From Geobacter sp. (GTDB lineage Bacteria > Desulfobacterota > Desulfuromonadia > Geobacterales > Pseudopelobacteraceae), in contig PJFB01000013.1 in NCBI GenBank assembly GCA_003574895.1, positions 1 through 64,000 on the forward strand: a DNA stretch of 64,000 nt, in the 5' to 3' direction. The notes under the pieces are model-generated. The model did no database searches. It was not told the origin of the DNA and saw nothing but the letters and a program-made list of their open reading frames with translations. This document shows positions 45,000 to 54,000 of this stretch, piece after piece (position 1 is the stretch's first letter; each line of letters opens with the position of its first letter). The position numbers were made by a program, and so were the translations under genes.

Positions 45000-46730
45000 C
45001 TAGAACCAGAACACGCCGTATATCCAGAAACGGTCGTCCTCACTGAGGTTGTCTGCATTTTTACCGGTGGTGCTGCGCCCAGGATTGTCGTCGATGGTAT
45101 GGGCCCATGAAGTGCGTAACGAATAATATCCGGTTTTAGCCATATTCACGCCTAAACCGGCTCCGGAAAGCCAGTAGTCGTTCTTGCCGGTGGCAGTATT
45201 CACGGAGTTGGGCCAGGGATCTTTATGCAGGGTTACGAAACCGGTATCGAAGAAACTGGCCAGCTGAACCGTTCCAATTGCACTCCTTAGAGGGATGTCA
45301 TAGCGAAGTTCGGCGGTTATGGTATGCCCCTCGTCACCGTTCCCCTCACCAACCGGATAGGAGCGAATGCCGTTGGGGCCGCCCACGATGATTTTTTCCG
45401 AGGAATCGAGATTGCTGCCGGCCAACTGCCCGTTAATTGCCGCATACAATGTGAATGCATCCGTAAGGCGCTGCAACCGAGCCAAGGTATAGTCGAATTT
45501 AAAATATGACCCGGCGGTTTTGGCAGTAGCTGCGTCGTACACGGCATCGACTGCAACGCCGGACAGATCCACGTCTCCGGTGCCGATAGCCAGCCGGATG
45601 CTGGTCAGACCTCCGCCGTTGAATCCGTCATACAGTGTGGCCGAAAGATCTGCCGTTCCCGAATGAATCTCGCGGTCGCGACTCTTTACACCCAGGTAAT
45701 CATCCGTAAGCAGCCGGTATTCATAGGACAGGCCGCCCCACATGCTGACATTCCGGCTCCGTAAGAATGGGTAGCTGGCTCCGACGGCAATAGTATCCGC
45801 CCGACCACTGGCATTAAGGGATTTCAGATCACCGCCCAACTCATAATAGAGGCCGGTATAGGAAAGATTGCCGCGCAGACCGCTTGAACCGATGGGAAGA
45901 CTGTAACCGACCCGGCCCTGAAACAAGTTCTCGGCGCCTGTCAAAACAAAACTGAGTTGATCGCCTATGCCAAGGGCATCATTAACCGTGGCCTGCCCTG
46001 TGCCACGCCAAAGGCCGGTGTAGCGGTCGCCAAAGTTGTCGCCTGTTATGGAGCCGCTGATCAATGGCCCTTCTTCCGCGTCTATCACCACCTTGGTTGT
46101 TCCCGGAGAACTGCCCTTTTCCAGCGTGGCGTGGGCCGTGATGCCCGGTATGTCATTTAGCAGCATGACTGAGCGTTCAAGGTTCTTGCTGCTGACCACC
46201 TCGCCATTGTGTACGCCAGAATCAGCCATGTCTTTCAGCACGTTATCGTGGATTCGACTGGGCTGTTTCACCCTGATATTCGTCCGCCCCTCTATGCGCC
46301 CGGCAATCACCGCTATTTCTACAATCCCATCGGAAATTTCCTGTTTGGGCAAATAGGCCTTGGCCAGCATGAACCCTTTCTCGCGGAGGTAATTGGTAAC
46401 CGTCCCGGCAATGGCCTGCAGCTCGGATATTGTCAGTTCTTTGCCTATGGCATTTGCCACCAGAATCTGCAGTTCGGAATCGGTTGCTATTCCTTCGATG
46501 CCGGTAAAACGGAAACCTTTCACCAGTACTTTTACGGATGTCCCTTTGACAGCAGGGTGTTCGGTCATTTCTTCCGGCTTGGGAAGCCTTTCCGGCAGTG
46601 GGGGTTGCGCCTGTTTTTGCTCTCTGAGTATTGTTCCTGTGTCCGGGACTGTTGCCAGCGCCATCACAGGCAAGCATAAAAACACAGCCATAGGCATGCA
46701 GAAACAGGTCGATTTCCAACTTGAAATCAT
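45000..46730 (-). CDS. Two-partner secretion outer-membrane transporter (TpsB, ShlB/FhaC-like)
   Basis: A 576-residue Omp85-superfamily pore that exports the TpsA exoprotein. A signal peptide is followed by a Pro-rich linker (QPPLPERLPKPEEM), two POTRA domains (about 55-210; VKGFRFTGIEG, GTVTNYLREKGFMLAKAYLP) and a 16-strand beta barrel. The conserved L6-type segment reads GGPNGIRSYPVGEGNGDEG, and the protein ends in the outer-membrane signature Phe-Trp-Phe. The start at 46730 follows a CGGGGG site. It is the first gene of the operon, downstream of a GEMM-like riboswitch and terminator. Confidence 0.93.
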   Translation of the reverse strand: MISSWKSTCFCMPMAVFLCLPVMALATVPDTGTILREQKQAQPPLPERLPKPEEMTEHPAVKGTSVKVLVKGFRFTGIEGIATDSELQILVANAIGKELTISELQAIAGTVTNYLREKGFMLAKAYLPKQEISDGIVEIAVIAGRIEGRTNIRVKQPSRIHDNVLKDMADSGVHNGEVVSSKNLERSVMLLNDIPGITAHATLEKGSSPGTTKVVIDAEEGPLISGSITGDNFGDRYTGLWRGTGQATVNDALGIGDQLSFVLTGAENLFQGRVGYSLPIGSSGLRGNLSYTGLYYELGGDLKSLNASGRADTIAVGASYPFLRSRNVSMWGGLSYEYRLLTDDYLGVKSRDREIHSGTADLSATLYDGFNGGGLTSIRLAIGTGDVDLSGVAVDAVYDAATAKTAGSYFKFDYTLARLQRLTDAFTLYAAINGQLAGSNLDSSEKIIVGGPNGIRSYPVGEGNGDEGHTITAELRYDIPLRSAIGTVQLASFFDTGFVTLHKDPWPNSVNTATGKNDYWLSGAGLGVNMAKTGYYSLRTSWAHTIDDNPGRSTTGKNADNLSEDDRFWIYGVFWF

Positions 46731-46904
46731 ACTGAACCCCCGATTAAATTTAATAAATATCATTCAAGCCTGTAACTTTTATTAAGGATATTTCGAAGTT
46801 GTCTGGAACGGATCGCCAACCATCAGAAGTATCGTTTTCCACAACCCTGATAAACAGGATAAGTGCGTTAACGAAGTTGTTTTAAACAACTTCTAACTTG
46901 CTAA

Positions 46905-46947
46905 ACAAAAAACGCCTGCTGGAAAATTGATTTCCGTTGCAGGCGTT
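46905..46947 (-). terminator. Intrinsic terminator in tpsB leader (riboswitch platform)
   Basis: On the minus strand AACGCCTGC / GCAGGCGTT forms the stem and is followed by TTTTTTG. It lies about 25 bases after the riboswitch-like fold and 175 bases before the tpsB start, where it could be the regulated element. Confidence 0.85.
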
Positions 46948-46970
46948 ATAAATAAGATGGTGTTTTCAAA

Positions 46971-47045
46971 CACTTCGGCAACCCCTCTATCCCGGTGGGA
47001 TGGTAGCTTTGCGACACATGGTTACCCATGCTGTGCCTTTTCGAT
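46971..47045 (-). promoter_or_regulatory. GEMM-I-like cyclic dinucleotide riboswitch
   Basis: Minus-strand RNA from about 47040 shows GGCACAG, a hairpin CATGGGTAACCATG with a GUAA (GNRA) loop, TCGCAAAGCTACC, a second hairpin ATCCC-ACC-GGGAT, then AGGGGTTGCCGAAG. The ends GGCA and TTGCC pair. The GNRA hairpin, the CGCAAAGC core and the GGGUUGCCGA close match the GEMM-I class, which binds c-di-GMP or, in Geobacter, 3',3'-cGAMP. It differs from consensus just before the first hairpin (CAG instead of AA). It is followed by an intrinsic terminator and then the TPS operon, so it should act by transcription termination. The ligand cannot be assigned by eye. Confidence 0.7.
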
Positions 47046-47051
47046 ATGATT

Positions 47052-47081
47052 AAATTAATGATATTTAGACAAAAAAGTCAA
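47052..47081 (-). promoter_or_regulatory. Promoter of the TPS operon
   Basis: On the minus strand TTGACT (47076-47081) and TAATTT (47052-47057) are 18 bases apart. The predicted start of transcription falls at about 47045, just ahead of the riboswitch-like RNA, which supports both calls. Confidence 0.6.
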
Positions 47082-47310
47082 CTCAATTACCAAAAAAACA
47101 AGATTATATAATACCAAGAAAACAATTATTATTCAGGGTGTTATGCTTACAAATCCATTGATTCAGGCTAGTTACCCCGGAGCACAGAGTGCATAACGCG
47201 GACACAGGGAGCGCCTTGTTCCCTGTTCGGCAATAGGCGACCAATGATTCTGGCCGGAAACGACCAGGCTTGAAGTCATTTCCGCCTAATGTTTGAGTAT
47301 CACCCCTTGC

Positions 47311-47721
47311 TCATCGCCTTTTCCGATTTTCTAATACTGTCCTTCGCAGTTCATCATGATATATCTGTTGCTCGGCGGTTAGCAGCGGGCGAATTTTATT
47401 CTCGGTTACTTCACGCAATTCAACAATCTCAGCCTTCTTCTCTGCGATTGTTTGGGAAGGATCATCGCGAATAACCCTCATCTTGGTTGCCTCATCCAAC
47501 AGTATCAACCTGACCTCCGCCTGCTGTTCCGTTGTAAGGTTAAACCTTTTGCTAACTCCTTCGAGGCGCCTTGTCACAAGTTCATTCTCGCGGGTCATAT
47601 CATTTTGGTTCACAACCTGCGCACCATTCGGTTCAATGTCCGTGTCGGCGAATCCATTCCGTACGGCTGAAACAGAGCAAAGGATTATGCCGGCAATTGC
47701 CGCTACTTTAAAAACTCCCAT
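47311..47721 (-). CDS. Small periplasmic Spy/CpxP-like helical protein
   Basis: A 136-residue exported protein with a signal peptide (residues 1-25). The mature part is helical and charged, with LTTEQQAEVRLILLDE and PLLTAEQQIYHDELRR, two copies of the LTxxQ-like pattern of the Spy/CpxP group of periplasmic chaperone-like proteins. It lies upstream of the TPS leader on the same strand but is separated by about 230 bases and a promoter, so it is probably independent. The function is inferred from weak similarity. Confidence 0.7.
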   Translation of the reverse strand: MGVFKVAAIAGIILCSVSAVRNGFADTDIEPNGAQVVNQNDMTRENELVTRRLEGVSKRFNLTTEQQAEVRLILLDEATKMRVIRDDPSQTIAEKKAEIVELREVTENKIRPLLTAEQQIYHDELRRTVLENRKRR

Positions 47722-48034
47722 AACTATGCCATCCTTTTATGTGCAAGGTTAGTTGCACAGATCTTGTCTTCTTGCCCGAGCTTTTTCGCCATCAATAGAC
47801 TTAAGGGATATGGAAATTGTTAATATACCGTTTATCCACGTAGGGGCGAAGCAAGAGCTTTACCTGCTTCGCCCTTTTGCCACAGAGATCAAAGGTGGGC
47901 GAAGCAGATGAAACTTGCTTAGCCCCTACAATCAAATACGGTCAATCGGTAAACTCCGAGTCCCTAATATCTAAATCCGGACCAATGAACTCTCAACACA
48001 AACTGTGTGGTTGACACATCGCATAGGCAATCAT
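47722..48034. other. Intergenic region with palindromic repeat
   Basis: This 313-base gap contains the inverted repeat at 47840-47929 and no recognised gene. The repeat may double as a terminator for the giant cytochrome gene. Confidence 0.4.
47840..47929. repeat. Inverted-repeat element
   Basis: The arms GTAGGGGCGAAGCAAG and CTTGCTTAGCCCCTAC are complementary with one mismatch. Between them are two GCGAAGCAG-like segments in opposite senses (CTGCTTCGCCC and GGGCGAAGCAG). It looks like a small dispersed palindromic element. Confidence 0.65.
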
Positions 48035-51000
48035 CTACCAGTAGAGAGCTCTGAAGGTGTCATAACCTGACCATGGCGAGACCGCAGCCGGTATGGCTTT
48101 ATCCCGCGCCTGCACACGCCAGGTATAACTTGCGGGGTAATCCCCTGCATTGATGGTCAAACTTGTCCCGGATTGCCATCCTTGCAGAACGCCATTCAAC
48201 TCCACATTATATTCGATCGGATCACCACCAAAAGGAGACGGGGCCGTTACGGAACTCCATTGCAAGACCTTCGGGGTTTGCGGTGGCTCCGTGGAATCAT
48301 AGCCGTAGTAGTAGCTCCCAGCCGGGGTGACGGTCGGCGCTGGCGGAGGAGTCAGGCCAACGACAATGGAGACAGCACCGGCAGCACCTCTCAGACCAAT
48401 TCCCCCACCTGCCCCTCCGGCACCAGCCGTGGTTACGGCAGGATAATCGGTGCCCCCTCCTGCACCGCCGGAACCGGCGACATAATAACCACCATCATAA
48501 TACCAATAATCATAATCATCATAATCGGAGGATCTTCCGCCCGCACCGCCTTTTGCTTGGGCAAGCAGTGTGGTGGAGAGAGTGATGGCACTGGAACCGC
48601 CGCCGCCAGACCCACCATAAGACCAGGCACCGGTGCCGACATCACCTGAACCTGGCGATCCGCTTCCACCGGTTACGTATCCGGTGCCGCCGGAGCCTGG
48701 ATTAGTGTCATAATTATTGGTGACAAAACCGCCATCGGCAACGTAAACGGTCAGCTGATCGCCAGGGGCAACGGCAATGGTAGTGGAAACAAGATCGCCG
48801 CTTGCACCGGGGGCCTGGTTGCCGACATTGTCCTGCAATCCTCCGGCGCCGCCTCCGCCCTTGATGACGGTAGTTATTGAAGTGACGCCGGACGGGACAA
48901 CATAGGTGTACGTCCCGGGTGTTGTCCACGATGTCTGACTGCTTGATGCAGTGAGGGTGAAACTGTATTCGGAACTCCAGGTGATGCCCCAGGCGTTTTT
49001 GGCCCCAACCTGATAATAGATCGGTATGCCGTTGGTCAGACCGGTAATTGTCTTGGGCGAGGTAGCCGGGTCGATTGTGGTGGTGTAAGTTCCGCTGGTC
49101 GTGCCGTACCTGATGGCGGATGATGTGGCGCCTATACCGGCAGTCCACGAGATGGTCGCCTGGGTATCGCCGGTGGTTACAAAGATGCCGGTCGGCGCCA
49201 CTGCCGGAATCTGGGGAGTTGCACTGTACTCGGAACTCCATGTGGTGCCGGCTGTGTTATAGGCGCCAACCTGATAATAATAGGTTGTGCCGTTGACCAA
49301 GCCGGTTATCGCTCTCGGTGAGCTGGCCGGATTGATGGTGGTGGTATAGGTTCCGCTGGCCGTGCCGTACTTGATCAGTGACGAGGTGGCACCGGCACCG
49401 GCGGTCCAGGTGATGGTTATCTGGGCATTATCGGTAACCGAAGATATGCCCGTGGGTGCGGATGGTGGCGCTATGGGTTTTACGCTGTATTGGCCGCTCC
49501 AGGTGGTGCCGGCCGAGTTTTTGGCCCCGACCTGATAGTAGTAGGTCGTGCCGTTGGCAAGGCTGGCGATGGGTTGCGGCGACGCAGCAGGATCTATGGT
49601 GGTAGTGTAACTTCCTGAAGCGGTGCCGTACCTGATGAGCGAAGAAGTGGCGCCGGCGCCGGCAGTCCACGAGATAGTGGCCTGCGTATTGCCCGAAACC
49701 GAAGAGATCCCGGTCGGAGCGTTTGGCGGTCCCACCGGTGTCACGGTGTACTGAGCGCTCCAGGTGGTGCCTGCGGTGTTGTAGGCGCCAACCTGGTAAT
49801 AGTAGATCGTGCCGTTGGCCAAGCCGGTAATAACCCTAGGCGAGGTGGCAGGATTGATGGTGGTGGGGTAACTGCCGGAACTTGTGCCATACCTGATGAG
49901 TGACGAGGTGGCATTGGCACCAACGGTCCAGGTGATGGTCGCCTGGGTATTGCCCGCAACAGAAGAGATGCCGGTCGGTGCGGACGGAACAGGCAGCACC
50001 GGTGTTACGCTGTACTGGACGCTCCAGGTGGTGCCTGCCGAGTTCTTGGCGCCCACCTGATAGTAGTAGATTGTACCGTTGGCCAAGCCGGTAACGGCTT
50101 GCGGCGAACTCGCCGGGTCAATGGTGGTGGTATAGGTTCCGCTGACCGTGCCGTACCTGATGAGCGAAGAGGTGGCGCCGGTACCGGCGGTCCACGAGAT
50201 AGTTGCCTGGGCATTGCCCGGCAGCGAAGATATGCCGATCGGAGCGGACGGCAAGGCTACCGGCGTTACGGTGTACTGGGTGCTCCATGTGGTGCCTGAC
50301 GAGTTCTTGGCCCCGACCTGATAGTAGTAGATCGTGCCGTTGGCAAGGCTGGTAATGGCTTGCGGCGACGCCGCGGGATCGATGGTGGTGGTGTAGGTTC
50401 CGCTGACCGTGCCGTACCTGATGAGCGAAGAAGTGGCGCCGGTACCGGCGGTCCACGAGATGGTGGCCTGGGCATTGCCGGCAATCGAGGATATTCCGGT
50501 CGGTGCCGATGGTGGTCCCACCGGCGTCACGCTGTACTGATCGCTCCAGACAGTGCCGGTTGAGTTCTTGGATCCGACCTGATAGTAGATGGTCGTGCCG
50601 TTGGCCAGGCCGGTAATTGTTTGCGGCGATGCCGCGGGGTCGATGCTGCTGGTGTAATTTCCTGAAGCGGTGCCGTACCTGATAAGCGACGAACTGGAAC
50701 CTGATCCGGCGGTCCACGAGATGGTGGCCTGGGCATTGCCCGCAACGGCGGATATGGCGGTCGGAGCGAATGGGGACTCTGCCACTATGCAGGTCGCAAT
50801 GTTGAATGTATTGTCACCGGATACGGTTTCATTGCCGACAATATCCACAGAGCGCACCCGGTAATGGTACGTAGAGTAGTTCGTCAGGTTCGGCAGAATT
50901 ACGCTATGGTTCGTAACCAGTGCGCTATTTTCTATTGTGGAGCCATAGGCCGTAGTCAAGCCGTAATCCACATACGATGTCGAGTTGGCAAAGGTGGTCC

Positions 51001-54000
51001 AGTTGATGGTGGCCTGTAAATCAGTCGCGATAACCGAACATTGCTGTTGCGAGTGCAGTTGGATGTCAGCCGCGGTTAATGCCTTGTCATAAATCGCAAC
51101 CTCATCGACAAGGCCGGAGAAATACCCGTAGGAGCCACCGCCTACTACATGGGAGGCATAGACATGCGACCGCAGAGAACGCAAGCCTGTGCGGACCAGT
51201 ACGCCATTGACGTAGATGCTGGGGCGCTTATCCAGATACACGACTGCTATATGGGTCCATTGGCTGGAACTGATCGTGCCGCTGTAGACCGCCAGGGCCG
51301 GCATGTAATTATCGCCATGCTCATAAACCGAGATGCCGTTTGTCCCTGCCGAAACCCCCATGCCTCCATTGACCGCCCCCATCTGATCGGCACCGAACAG
51401 GTATCTTTGCCCATAGGTGCCACTGGTGCCGCTGGTCAATTCAGCGTCTATTTCATGGGTTGCAGTCGGCTGTATCCAGGCCTCCAACGTAAAATTGTCC
51501 ATAGGCGCAGTTGCGGTGGAATAGGTTATCGGGACCGAAGAGTTGGTACCATTGAAGCTTCCTGCCCTGTTGCTTATGCCGCCGGCTACGGTATTGGCGC
51601 CATTATATGCGGTACCGTTATTATTCCCGCCTGAACTGTCCTTGACCTCATTGGGGGTCCCGTTCCATGAGGCTTCATCCATATGCAATAGCACCCGCAG
51701 GCCACCCGTGACGGCGGTGGGGCCCGAGATCATTGCCGGAGCCCAAGGCGTCACAGTATTCCAGCTCTGGTTAGTGCCGTCCGTACCATAACCGTTTGCA
51801 TTGGCGCTATCGTGACAGGTTACGCTGACGTTGCCGGGAGCCGACAACCCCGGCAATCCCATCGGATAATCATCCCATCCACCGCCACTATAACTCCCCG
51901 GAATACGACCGCTGCCGCTACCGCCGTCTCCTCCCGAGCTTGCCGCGATCACCGGGGAGGGATTATAACCGACACGGCCTTTATGCGTGCTGTCCAGACA
52001 GTCTGTCACCATCAATCGGGGCAGGACCGAACTGGTATGGGCAGCATGGCATTTGGAACAGGAGTAGTTATGCTCCACTGTCGAGTCTGAAGTTTTCCAC
52101 CCTTTGACCGATTCGTGAATCCTGTTTTTGCTCTTCCACGGATTGGGGTTTGAAGAGCTTGCAGCCGCGGTCAGAGTACTCTGGGGATGACAGCCGAGAC
52201 ACAACCCTGCCGACTGATTGACCGACTGGCTCATACCGGCAATCGCGCCCAGGATCCCCGAACCAAAGGTGTTCTGGTCGATATGATATTGCACTCCTTC
52301 GCCATACCCGGCAAAATTGGTCAGCCATGTATTGTTGGCCGGCGCCACGTCTTCCTTGTAGGGAGAGGTAATCCAGGTCCCCTTTAGAAGGGGTACGGCA
52401 TACTGCTCGTTGGCGCCAAGGGTCGGGCTCACGCCATGGGGGTCGTGGCAGGGAGTGCAGAGTCCGCCGATGGTTGACGTGGGGGTGCTGGACATGGCAT
52501 ACGAGGCACCGAAATGGCCGCCGGATACGCCGTTCTTCTTCTTGTAGGGATATCTCTGCTCGGGACCGCACGTACTGTAACTCATGAACGGCGAATCCCA
52601 GTAGCCTAGGATTTGCTGCGTAGCCCCGTAAGTGGAGGTGTATCCCCAAGGGGTCTGCGTGGCCGTCGGGTTCATATGGCAATCGAGGCAGATGCTGGCG
52701 CCGGCGCTGCGTTTGTCCTTGTGCGCCTTGGATCCGGCCGAATAAGGTTTGTAAGAAATGGAGTAGCCGCCCTGGCCTGCCACCGTATTCTTCAGTATCC
52801 CGCCATTGACGGTTGCGCTGGCATAGCGGGTTGTGACCCCTTCAGCCGCGGAACCGTGGGAGTTGTGACAATCGTAGCAGAGGACACTGGCCGTGCCGCT
52901 GGTATTGGTGATTGCCCCGTCAACGCCATTGACCGTGTCCCAGCCGCGCTTGTTGGCAGCCGCGTTACCGTGGGCGGAATAGGCCTTGCTGATTCTCTTT
53001 TTCGCCGCATTGGTCACGGATGAGTACTTGCCCCAGGTGGTTGTGCCTGACTGCAGGTAACGGGCGGCAACGCTGGTGCCGTCCCAGGCATATTGTTTGG
53101 GAGTTTTCCCGTCGCCGAACGGTGTAGTCGTATTGTTCTGGTCACTGTGGCAACCCAGGCAGTGGCTGTTGATCTTCTGAATCTCGCTCCTGGTGCCGTT
53201 TGCCGTATATTGAATGGCCGTGACACCGGCGCTGTAAGCGGAAGGCCTGCTGCCGGCGCCGTAAATAACCAGTTCCACCGGTGCTCCGGGTGTTTTGGAA
53301 TGATGATAGGTTCCGTTGACGCTGCCGTCGCTGTTTGCCTCCCAGTGGCACTGATAACATTGGGTATTGCTGAGCGTTCCTTGAATATGGTGTGAATTGG
53401 CGCTGAACTGCGAGGTTATCGCGGCCCTGTTCCCCTGCGCCACGCTATGGCAAACAAGGCAGGCAGCAGTCCCACCCCAGGTGGCCGAGGTATTGCCGTG
53501 ACAGCTGATATTGCTGCAGGTGCCGCCCGAGGCGGCATAGGTATAGGTAAATGAGACGCCTGAGCCGGCCTGCACGTCATAGGCACCATTCATGTGCAGG
53601 CTGGTGTTGGAAATGGTGGCGCCATTTGCCGTTGTGCCACTATGGCATGTACTGCAGCCGTAAAGATGACCGGAGCTTTGGTGGCTGTTGGCTTTGGGGG
53701 TCCCGTTCGGATAGGCGGGCGGATAGTCGTGGCAGGTGTTGCAGGCCGTATAGACATTGACCGTGCCATTCATATGTAACGAAGGATCTGAAGTATTGTG
53801 ACACATGCTGCAGTCTGAATAGGGCGGGTGCGCCGCACCGGAACTCGTTACCATGGGCGGATAGCCGTGGCAGGAGTTGCATGAGGCCGAGAACGCCCCT
53901 TTGGCGCTATTGTGGCTATGACAGGTGTTGCAGACTTTCGGGTCAGTGCTTGCGTGCTGCGCAATTGAAGTCGGGACGGTGTGGCACCCCTGACAAACGC

